Assembly (NCBI GenBank): GCA_964035575.1
Contig: OZ037856.1
Location: 1,426,001-1,490,000 of the forward strand
Length of the DNA: 64,000 nucleotides
Direction of reading: 5' to 3'
Origin: Rhynchopus sp. YZ270_cl-10
Taxonomy: Eukaryota > Euglenozoa > Diplonemea > Diplonemida > Diplonemidae
Shown piece by piece: positions 55,152 through 64,000 of this stretch. The notes beneath the pieces were generated by a model. That model was not told the origin of the DNA. It ran no database searches and was given only the letters and a program-made list of their open reading frames with translations. Made by a program: the position numbers and the translations under genes. Numbering within the stretch: position 1 is the stretch's first letter; the number at the start of each line of letters is the position of its first letter.

Positions 55152-55850
55152 AGAGTTAGAGAGTTAGAGGGTGAGAGTGTGTGAGAATGACAGTTTGCCC
55201 CATGTTTATTTTTAACCCTTTTTATTTTGTGTTTTTTGTTCTTTTCATCCTTTGGGGTTTGCCCCCCCTTTCCCCCCTTTCCGCCCCCCTTCCTATTTGT
55301 TAATATTTTTGGTTGGCTGCTGGCTAGGACGGGTCTACCCCAGCGACGGCCCTTACCCCTTGGACGAGGCTCTGAGGGTAGAGGGCAGTCTCGGAGTAAG
55401 ACCTGTCTAAGAGCCAGGCCAGTGGCATCAGGAGCCATTGGGCCACTTTTATAGATTGTGCAGTAGAGTAGAGTTTGTACAGAACTCTTGTCCTTTGAGT
55501 TCCTTTTTTCACTCCTTTAGTTTTTCATTTTTACCTTGTGAAGGTCAATTTCAATTTTTCATTTTTCAAAACCACCACAGGTAAGCACGAGACCCACCAT
55601 TGTTGTTGTTGATTTTGTTGTGCGTTATTGTTGTTTTACCCTTTGGGTGTCAGTCAGTCGGGTCAGGTCACACTTACTGAAGTTCTCAAAAATTTTCACC
55701 AAAAAGAAAACTACTAAAAAGATTATGGAACTTCCTTTTTATTTGTTTGTGTGTTACAGAGGAAACGGCTCACTCAATCCCCTCCTTCTCCTTCTCCTCC
55801 CCTCCCCTCCCCAAGACAAAGCAAAATAAAACTACACCGGTAGACAGAGC
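55152..55850 (+). other. B3 3' UTR
   Basis: Matches the B0 3' UTR, including AATAAA (about 55825) and the intron-like block (55581-55759). It is shorter near the stop because it lacks the GTATAGAAGCGTGTAGA segment of B0. B0 stops at the base equivalent to 55850, whereas B3 reads on. Confidence 0.85.
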
Positions 55851-56129
55851 AACCCTCCCGTCCCATCCCCTCCCCTTTTCCTTTTGGGAAAAATTGCACT
55901 CACATACGACCCTTTTGCTTATTTGCAGGGAAGTGTTGGTTGTAATTGTCCCACATGTTTTCTATTTTAGTGCTCCTAACTGTGTTTTCAGGCACTGTCT
56001 TGCCAGTACAATAGTAAAGTGCCCTTGTCTGGACATCTAGCTGTTTACATACTCGCTTGACTAGTAAGTACCCCCTCTGTCACTGGATGTAGATAAAAAA
56101 AGCGAGCCTAGGGCTAAGTTGAACAACAC

Positions 56130-56130
<1 letters not shown>
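55851..56130 (+). other. B3 3' extension (probable 3' transduction)
   Basis: Sequence beyond the polyadenylation site used by B0, B1 and B4. Most of it (55877-56093) recurs at 340-557. It has acceptor-like strings (TTATTTGCAG|GG near 55928; TTTTCAG|GC near 55990) and ends with a short A run followed by GCGAGCCTAGGGCTAAG and about 15 more bases before the true tail. It is best read as flank of a source copy carried along by read-through. Confidence 0.6.
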
Positions 56131-56169
<39 letters not shown>

Positions 56170-56186
56170 CCCTTCTGTCCACCACC

Positions 56187-56951
56187 TGGTGTGAGGGATG
56201 TGGGAGCGCCAACGCAAAGTGTGTGCTGAGGGCAAAGCCAGTTCAGCCAGTTCAGCCAGTTCAGCCGACAACATCGCAGACAGTGGGAGGTAGCTACTAC
56301 AACAGCAACCCAGCTCCCCCACAGGACGCGGCAACGGAGGTGAAGGAGGAGGTTATGGATGAGGAGGATTCCGCCGACTGCGCCGACCACGACACCACCA
56401 TGGACAACAACACCGCAACCGCAGCAGAATCCTTCGTCTGGGGGCCATCAGAGCAGAGCTACAACACCACACCAACAGCTCTGACTGGTGACCACCACTT
56501 GGGTTCAGCGAAGACTGGTGGATGGACGGCTAAGTCCCACGCGGAAAGAAGGACGAAGCTGACCACCCTTGGGACTTCGCGGCGGGCGCAGGGGAACCAC
56601 ACTCGTCGCTCCGGTGTAGTGGAGGACAGGTCTGCGGAGACCACAGCAAGGCGGCCTTCTCCCCCTATCTCGCGAGGGTCGGATGTGGAGGCGAAAGGGT
56701 TAGTCCCACACAGCCAGAAGGAAGGGGACAGGGTGCCGAGAAATGTCGAAGAGTGGGCGGACTGCTTCTTCCCCAGGGGAGGGACCAGGCGAGAGGGAAT
56801 GACTCCCTTGGCACCGGAGGTGGCGTACGAGGCGCTGGACGCGTGGTGGGATCAGCGGGAGGAGCTGGGGCGCGTCGGAGGACGGCAGACGAGTCAGTAC
56901 GGGGCGCTTAGGGCGGTCCTGGTGCTGATGATGGAGGCGACCTTCAAATAG
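56187..56951 (+). pseudogene. C1 ORF, C-terminal end of a LINE polyprotein
   Basis: Open from the 5' truncation point to a stop at 56949-56951. It has a Cys-containing start (CEGCGSANAKC), a linker with QPVQPVQP, an acidic patch, and a final module RVPRNVEEWADCFFPRGG. The last aligns with A (PVMRNVQQWVEAFHHRQG) and B (PVPSSVTKWISLFHYRQG). The first in-frame ATG is internal and not meaningful, because the copy is truncated. The role of the module is unknown. Its conservation in three families suggests it matters for RNA or protein binding. Confidence 0.8.
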
Positions 56952-57757
56952 AAGGGCCTCGCGATTGGTTGTGATTGTGGTTTATGTGGGCACTGTTGCC
57001 CTTCCCTTCTCTGTTATTTTCCCCCACCCCAACTTTTGTGTGTAGCAACACCTGTTTAGTTCCCTGTTTCCTTTTTACCCCCAACCCCTCCCATTAGATA
57101 CATGTGTGTAATCCCCCTGGTGTCAAGCCCCTTGTATGTAAATTCCAAATCTTCCCCCTCACAGAAAACGTCAGGAGTAAGCCAAGGAGGCGGTTTGTCT
57201 GTGGGCGTCGGCCTAGGAGTAAGCGACGGAGATTTTTTCCCCCACCCCATCCCCTACGAGTTCCATGGGGGGTCGCTACTGGCGTTAATCATCCAAACAA
57301 AAAAGACTACAAGAGACAAAACAAAAGTAACAAGAAAGGAACTTCGTATTGTAAAAAGAAAGCCCCATCCCGCCCCTTCCTCCCCTCCAGAACCAGCTGG
57401 GCACCAATACTGGAAATACAGCAAAACCACACAGACTGGACAGTCTATATTCACCCCTGCCTCTCCCGTGTTAATGTTCACCCCTCCTTTATCCCAAATT
57501 GTCATAGAGCTAAATATAGTTGTATGCCTCGCTTCGCTCGGCAAACAACGATACATAATAGGGCGACATGCTGATGACAAATATCTCCCTCGTTTAATTC
57601 ACTTTTGTGCCTCGTTCTAACTAAACCGGCACATGTACTGATTGTAAGACTTTTGGCCCTCGCTTCGCTCGGACCAAGCGCCTTTCATGTGCATTATAAA
57701 CGTACCCCCCTTGCCCTGTCCAGTTTGATGTGGAACAAAAAAAAGTCGAGCCTAGGG

Positions 57758-57820
<63 letters not shown>
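56187..57820 (+). mobile_element. LINE C1, 5'-truncated copy of a third family
   Basis: Inserted in B4 with a perfect 20-bp TSD and a poly(A) tract (57761-57820). It holds the last roughly 250 codons of an ORF and about 810 bp of 3' UTR. The C terminus is recognisably related to A and B, but the nucleotide sequence is not. The 3' UTR contains two copies of CTCGCTTCGCTCGG (57528-57541 and 57659-57672) and ends in an A run, a TCGAGCCTAGGGCTAA string and the tail. Confidence 0.88.
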
Positions 57821-57823
<3 letters not shown>

Positions 57824-60800
57824 CCCTTCTGTCCACCACCGCGACCATTGCGCCCTCTCTGCACCTCCTGGGGCGAGAGCACATGCTGCGTCGCTTGTGC
57901 CACTGCGTCGGTGAACACGTTCGACGTGTTGGACCTACCCTGAGCTGCATGGCGCTGGGGTCCTTTGGGAGCTGGGGAAGGAGCAGGTTGGGCGGAGGAG
58001 GTTGCATTGCCACGGCCTGCCGATGAGGAGGAGGAAGAAGTGGAGACTGCAGGTTGGGCGATGGAGGTTGTAGTGCCACGGCCTGCAGAGGTGGAGGAAG
58101 AAGAAGAAGAAGAAGAGGAGGCTTGAGGTTGTCGGCCTATTCCCTCTCGAGCCGCTCGTGCCTCATTCTCCCTCCTTGTACTCTCCGCTGCAAAGGCCTG
58201 CCCCCTACTGCTCCGGTTGTCCGTCAGGGCATGCAACGTCGACTTTGCCTTGCACTTTTCCTGAACCGACCACTCATGCAAACCCACCACCTTCATCACC
58301 TCATACCACTGAGTGAAAGTAGCGGTAGAGAGGGGGAGTGACAACAAGGGTCTGCCATCCTGTTTCTCTCCCTGACGGTAGTGGAACAGGGAGATCCACT
58401 TCGTCACAGAAGAAGGCACCGGCGACCCCATGGTGAGGCACGGGAAAAGACCCCCCCTCTCCGTCCGCTCCTCCTCCGTCCACATCCAAGCCTCGCTCTG
58501 CGCCCTCAGCAATTCCCTCACCCTCGCTTGCTTCTTCTGGTCAGGGATGCCTTCCACTGACAGAGAATGCGAGCGATCCGCCCCCTCCATCGCGGTGTCG
58601 AGGTCCTCCTCCTGCTCCTGCTCATCATCATCCATCTCCTCCACCTTCACACGCACCTCGGTGTCTGCCGCCTCGGCCTGTCGCCCCACCTCCTCCTCCA
58701 GCTGATCCCGAGAAGGGGTTCCCCAGCTGACCCTGCCTTCCCGAACGACGATGACCGCGCTGGTCTTGCCCCAGGTGTCGCAGTATCCGGCCTCCCCTGC
58801 TATCTTCCTAACCGCCTGACGGGCGACCACCGACTCCGGGCAATCACCGTCCCCCTCCCCGTTCCCACTCCACGGCTGCTGTGTCGCCCAGCAGTACAGG
58901 AACTCGCCCGGGCACGGAGAAGCACCTTGAGGACCAAAGAGAGCCATCCAGTCGCCGACACAGTCAGGTTCGAGTCCTTCAGGGTCGTCGCCCACCGCTC
59001 TCCGCACCGCATGGCAGGGGAGGAATAGCCGCCCTTCGCACACCACCCCAAAGCACCGCCCGTATGCCACCATGCGTTCTGCCTCCAGCTGTCGGGAGAG
59101 GTTCACCGCCGTCAACAACAGAGTGGTCGCCTTCTGCTCCGACTCATGCTTAGCTGCGATGGCGTAATGCCTCTCGCAGCGTTGCCTGTCATACTCCGCC
59201 CGGAGCGACTCTCCTGCTTCGGGGTGCCGATCGCAGTCTTCCAAGTACTGCGCATGCATCTTCTTCGCGTCCTCTGCGAGTTCCCGCTTGTGCCTGGCGG
59301 TCAGCTCCTCCACACGATGCCTGTCCGCCGCCTTCGCCTGGTCCAGACGCACATTCTGTTCCTCCAGGAAACGACTCAACTCCTGCTGGCGGTCGCCAAA
59401 AGTGCCCCGAAGCGCGGCCAAATCCGGTCCCCACGACCGACGATGCTCCCGCCGTACCTCCAGGGCTTGCTGCCACGCGTCCGACGCACGCTGCAACGCT
59501 TCCTTCTTCACCTGGTCCGCCTTTTGTTGTTGCTGCTTCTGCTGTTTCCGTTGCTTCTCGTGCTTCTGCTGCTTCTGTTCTGCCTGCTGCCCCTCTTCGC
59601 CCGCCATTGGCATGTCTACCTCCTCGACGTCCTCGCCCTCGGGAGCTGGCACTGCTGGAGAAGGAGCCCGTTTAGGTGGTGGGTCTCCGCTCCCCTCCGC
59701 AGAGGCAGCCTGAGCCGGAACATTCGAGTGCAAAAAAGACAGGGCACTGAAATATTCCGCCCTGCCAATTTGCGACAGAGGGCAGTGCTTGGACCCCTGA
59801 GCGCAGTGCAGACATGCCAAGCCACCACACGTGTGACAGCAGAAGTGTGCGTCCGACGCATCGAAGAGCTTGCTGCATTGTTCGCACTGCAGGAAAGTGT
59901 TCGACGCCTCCGCCTCCCTCGCTCCCACAAAAGCCATGGGGCGCTCTGACTGGCACTCCCCCTTACCACCTGTGGCCTCAAAAGACAGGATGTGCTGCTG
60001 CAGAGCCGGGTCCATGGTGAGGGGCTCGTAGTGTCCCGGGATACTGCCGGATCCATCTGCCGCATCCTGGTCACCCGAGTGGAGGAGAAGGACCACTGCC
60101 TTAGGCCGTTTTCTTGGCACCATCAGAGAAGGGCGGGCGAACTCGTTGAGGATGACCACAGATACCTCAAGAGCCTCCCCTGCCCCCGCCACTGCAATGG
60201 CATCCGCCCACGTACGCTCGTCTCCTCTGTCCCCACTCGTCATCAGCCGCTGCCAGACCCCAAAATTAGGGACAGCCGCACTCGACAGATCAGCGCGGCC
60301 CTGGACCTTCTTCACTGCCGCCTGGCGCAGACCCTCCACCGTCAAATCCGTGCGCCCGGTGGCGAAGAGCAAAGCCTCAAAAGCACAGTCCCCCGCCACA
60401 AACGACCAAGTCACCTTCGAGGCTCCCAGCTTGGCCGCCTGCTCCGTCGCCCGAGGCCTCTGCGCTGCCGGGCACTCACGCAAAAACTCCCACTCACGCA
60501 CCACATCGAGACCAGGCCCTTCCGGAATCACGGTGGCCGAATCGAACCTCCCGGTCCGCTTCCTCGGTGGCTCCACGTGGTCCGGCTTCACGTCCCTCTT
60601 GCGCTTCCCCTGCTGCTCCTCCGTTCGGTCTGCAGGACGACTCATATCGTCGTCAGGGTTCGCATCGTCACAGAGAGGTTCCACGGCCCCTGCACTGCGG
60701 CGTCCAAACCGGTCCATGTCCTCTGCAGACGGTGCCACATCTACCTCCACACACGGCTCCCGCTTCAGGGTGGCAATCCCTACACACATAGCACCCCGCT

Positions 60801-63800
60801 CCAGAAAGGAAGATGCGACCTTTTTCTGGTACGCCACCGCAATGCTCTCCCGGATGCGCAACTCTGCCGACCCTGTCAGGTGCGACGTCTGTCCCGTCGT
60901 CAGGCCTCCAAGCTGCGCAATCAAGAGGTTCGCCTCGTCGCCTGCACCCCCGAAGGCTTCAAACACAATAGGGGAGAACTTGGTATTGATCTTGTTCAAA
61001 TCCCGCTCGTGCTTCTCCCGTTTGACCTGGCCCTGGTTCTTCGCCGACCAGCCCACAAACTTCGAGGCCCCTGTTCTGTAGGAAGGCAAGGTGGGGCACA
61101 CGTGGGTGATGTCCAAACAACGAGGTCCATTTTCCGCCACTCCTACTGGGAGGTAGACGTCGCCTGGCCGCTTCTTCGACTCCAACTCCACTCGCACGGT
61201 CTCCTCCAAAGCAGGGTCCAAGCCCGCCCCTTGAGCAGCTCGGTACACCGAATCCCGCAAGGCGTTGTGGCGGGCGACGCGGTGTTTGGAGTAGGGGCAG
61301 CCAAAGGTGTGGTCGCCAAAGGAGTCCATGACAACCCTTTTCTGCCCCCCCTGACATGCCGAGCAAGTCGTTCCCTCCGCATGGATGGCCACCCCTAGTC
61401 GGAAACGGGTCACAACCGCAAAATCCGCTGAAGACATCTGGTTCCTTGCTGAGGGTGTCGCCGTGAGGTACGTCCCGGAAAGCGGCAGGAGAAGGGACTT
61501 CATCCGTGCTCGGTCTCGCATGCAGAGCTGTTGCATCAACTTGTCTGCCTGGGCGTCAATCACCGCAGATGACAGACTCTGCTGCTCCAGGATCTTCTTC
61601 GGCTGGGCCCTGTCCACGTGAAACGCCACCGGTACCCTGGAGTTGTACTCCTCAGCCGCGCTGTTCCATCTCTCCTCATCCCAGGTGAAGGCAGGGTCCA
61701 AGGCCTGCGACAGTTGCAGGTTCCCTGACTGCGAGGCGAGGGACGCAGCTGTCCGATGGTCCACGGTGCGACGGATACCCAGCCCCCCAAGCGCCACAGG
61801 AAGCGCCGCCTGCGCCCTTGCCAACTCCGGCAGCGCCCCATCCGGGTCATGCAGAAGCGCAGCCAGGCACCTGTCGATCAGGTCGTCAAAGGCCGTCAGG
61901 TACTCCGCGCACTGTGGGATCCCCCGCATGTAGAACACCATGCGGCAGTAGCCTTCGCAGTATCTCAGTACGTAGAAGGCTGCCTGGGAGTCCCCGAGGT
62001 CCACAAGGGCTTCCAGGTTGCGGCGGGAATCGTCCACCTTCTGGGCCATGTACTCCTCGCAGAAAGCCGCAGACCCAATGGGGATGCCCAAGAAGTCGAA
62101 CCCATCCACATCCAACAGCCGGAACCCGCCTTCACCCATGGCGTCCTGTCCACCCTCGTTCAACGTGAACCCCACGGCCTCGAGATCCTCCTTGGAGACG
62201 CCACCAGTGGAGATGAGCTCACACTTGTTCGCGTTCACCTCCAACCCCAGTTCGGAGCTACGAGTGCACAGAACCTGGTACGCCTCAAAAACCGCCTTAG
62301 GGGACCCCCGCAGAGAGCCGTCATCGAGGTACCACAAAGTCCCATCCAGGCCTGGGTGCCCCTTCAGCTCTAGCGCCATCTGGTGGATGGTCAGGGAGAA
62401 GAGAAGCGGGCCCAAGGGATCTCCTTGTTGAGCTCCGCGCTGTGACCTTATGGTATCTCCACCATAAAACAGGCTGGAGGGCTCCAGGTAACACCATCGC
62501 ACCCATGGGGCCAGCTCGGGGAGGTTCGCGTCGACCGCTCTTAGCATCGACAGGCGGTCTACGCAGTTGAACGCGTTACGGTAGTCAATTTTCAAAATGA
62601 CTTTACCTTTTCCGCGGTTGCGCACGGCGTACTGCGAGATAACATCAGTCGCCACTGCCGCCCCCCTTGCCGTTGCCACCCCCACCTGGTTCCCTCGAAG
62701 AAGAAGCGTCCTAGCAGGCACCCGCACTCGCGCCGACAGAATCTTTCCCACCAGTCTGCGGAGAGTGTCCCCAACCGCAATCGGTCGCACGTCCTCCTCC
62801 AGGCCCGGCCCCTTTGCAGGCTTCCGGAGAGCCACCAAGTTAGCGCCGGCGAAGAACTCACCCACCTCCACTGGAGCATTTCCTCGTGCCAAAGACGTCA
62901 ACACTGCGGCCAGCGCTGCCAAAGTGCCCTTAGCCCGCCTCTGTAGGCAAAGTGTACGAAGGTGCGCGCCCGTCACGTTCGAGGGACCCGCCGCCGATGA
63001 CTTCGGCATGCTCCGCAGGGCCTTCATCACCTCCACCACTGTCACCGGTGGGACCTCCTGAGGCTGGGGCCAATCCGCCTGCTCCAGGGCCTTGGAGTCG
63101 GCAGCGGCTGGGTGCTTCGTCTGAAGCTTTTCCAGCGTCGCCGGTGTCTGTGGGGCGAGGCCGTCGCTGGTAGCGCAAGACATGGCCTGGCTCGGGAGTC
63201 CTGCTCTCGCTTTGGCGATGGTGCGCTTCCGTCTCCCTTCGTCAGTGTCTTCATCCGACCACCCAGAGGGCCTTGGCTTCCGCTCCTCTACCGTTTGCTC
63301 CCACAGGGCGACATACTGGCCAGCCTTCCAAGCCTCCAAGTCCTTCCCCCAGGTGCTCGTCAAACGTCGCTCCTGGTCCTTGCCCCCTCGTTCTGTCCGT
63401 GTCCGGTGCAACACTGTGAAGAACAGTGCAAGGCGCTTCCAGGCCACCTCGTCCTGGTACTCCAGGATGTCCATGAGGACCCTCAGGAAGAGCTCGCTGT
63501 ACAGCTGTAGGTGTTTGTCTGGGCACCCGCCCTTCAGCTGGATCCTGGTGGTCCCCATGACTTCAAAGGAGGGGAGGTCATCCTGATCTGTCAGCATTCC
63601 TCGACTGGAGGGAGACGGAGCGGTGAAGCCTTCTTCGCCAAAGTGCACCGTACAGGTGTTGCAGACCTCCTTGCTCTGCGGCAATAGCATGTCGCACTGA
63701 TCGTTCGCACAGCGCGACATGCCCAAGTGGCCCAACAGCTCGTCGGGGATGTACGCTCCATCCGCCTGGTGGCGACGCATATGCTGCAGCAAGCCCTTAC

Positions 63801-64000
63801 GAGACAGGCCCCCGACCGCATCACTCGAAGACAAAATTCCCGCTCTGCATCCATCAAAGGGGCAGAACACCCGATCCGCATTGATGTGCCCCAGCTTGGT
63901 AGCCAGGGGGGCGGTGGTGGTGGTGTTGGTGGGGATGATGCCATCCAAATGCGCTGTGTCCAGCACTGCCTGCCGAGCCTCCTTCCTCATCTTCTCTGCC
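57821..64000 (-). pseudogene. B4 ORF, large C-terminal part
   Basis: About 2,060 codons in an open frame from the window edge (KARQAVLDTAHLDGII region, after OTU-1) through C2H2 finger, RT (WYLDDG), RLE, OTU-like domain 2 and coiled coil to the C-terminal GRGGGQKG, where C1 and B3 cut it. Differences from B3 are few (for example PADRTEEQ in place of PAPDRSEEQ, LTVEGL for LSVEGL). The frame runs on into the C1 poly(A) as Phe codons, which is not real coding. Confidence 0.92.

Larger units (their letters stand above)
44958..56166 (+). mobile_element. LINE B3, full-length and apparently intact
   Basis: Complete B element: two 5' monomers, a leader of about 190 bp, an ORF of 3321 codons, a 3' UTR to about 55850, a 280-bp 3' extension and poly(A) (56131-56166). 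It is flanked by a 12-bp TSD within B4. It is the best reference copy of family B in the window, because it is uninterrupted. Confidence 0.94.
44946..57840. repeat. Target-site copies around B3 and C1
   Basis: CTCCCCTTCTGT lies at 44946-44957 (before B3) and 56167-56178 (after B3's poly(A)): a 12-bp TSD. CTCCCCTTCTGTCCACCACC lies at 56167-56186 and 57821-57840: a 20-bp TSD for C1. Both A tracts end at the same base of the B4 gene, so the same bottom-strand nick (after GGGGAG) was used twice. Confidence 0.9.
44180..64000 (-). mobile_element. LINE B4, minus strand, runs past the window end
   Basis: Its poly(A) is the T tract at 44180-44212, followed by its 3' UTR (44213-44899) and the last codons. 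B3 and then C1 interrupt it, and the coding region continues at 57821 to the window edge. The 5' end is outside. The sequence is nearly identical to the other B copies. The tail begins just after GCAAAATG, a few bases short of the B0 site. Confidence 0.92.

Noticed and set aside
57102-57620. Two overlapping frames of about 160-170 codons in the C1 3' UTR
   Set aside because: No similarity to A/B proteins, atypical composition and a position after the C1 stop codon. Likely chance frames.
57694-57830. Poly-Phe C terminus of the B4 reading frame
   Set aside because: These codons are the poly(A) of C1 read on the opposite strand.

Overview
The window is a eukaryotic transposon nest. Almost every base can be assigned to a copy of a few large, closely related non-LTR retrotransposons (LINEs). 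They have poly(A) tails, target-site duplications (TSDs) and a restriction-like endonuclease (RLE) downstream of the reverse transcriptase (RT), as in the R2/NeSL/CRE side of the LINE tree. I call the families A, B and C. A and B are about 11-12 kb with one open frame of about 3,300 codons. C is seen only as a 3' fragment. The sequence does not identify the host. It is a eukaryote with GC-rich, purine-biased LINE genes, long CAG/CAA tracts and AT-rich flanks. No ordinary host gene, tRNA, rRNA or CRISPR is visible, and only about 390 bp (1-139 and 43933-44179) stays outside the nest.

Layout, reconstructed from the TSDs. A 200-N gap ends at 339. At 340-601 lies the poly(A) 3' end of an element inserted into B0, a plus-strand B copy. 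B0 occupies 601-772, 1497-1935, 38148-39325 and 40351-43932. It is split by S1 (773-1488, unknown poly(A) insert), by B1 (1936-38147, minus) and by A3 (39326-40340, minus, 5'-truncated). B1 is a full-length minus-strand B copy and is itself split by A1 (2667-14345, plus), A2 (16855-28730, minus) and an unclassified 1.4-kb insert G (36264-37700). A1 and A2 are full-length, intact and almost identical, and form an inverted pair around 2.5 kb of B1. After about 250 bp of non-element DNA comes B4 (44180 to beyond the window end, minus). B4 is split by full-length intact B3 (44958-56166, plus) and by C1 (56187-57820, plus), both inserted at the same nick.

The A and B proteins share one plan: a signal-peptide/anchor-like N terminus; a long Ser/Asn-rich CAG-type tract carrying a PKKR motif; a very basic block; a hydrophobic segment; an OTU-like cysteine-protease domain; a C2H2 finger and a second CC/CC cluster; RT with a YLDD active site; a CCHC plus PD-(D/E)xK RLE; further OTU-like domains (one in B, two in A, one of which has lost its Cys); RING-like Cys clusters; coiled coil; and a C-terminal module also present in C. 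Both families start with tandem promoter-like monomers in variable copy number.

Main points for follow-up: multiple OTU-like domains and membrane-type segments in one LINE polyprotein; lack of insertion-site specificity despite an RLE; a shared 15-bp flank behind the A-runs of B3 and C1 that may mark an ancestral common insertion site; an intron-like block kept in the B 3' UTR; and hairpin-rich insert G. Near-identical copies joined at long homopolymers also make assembly error possible, so junctions should be verified on long reads.
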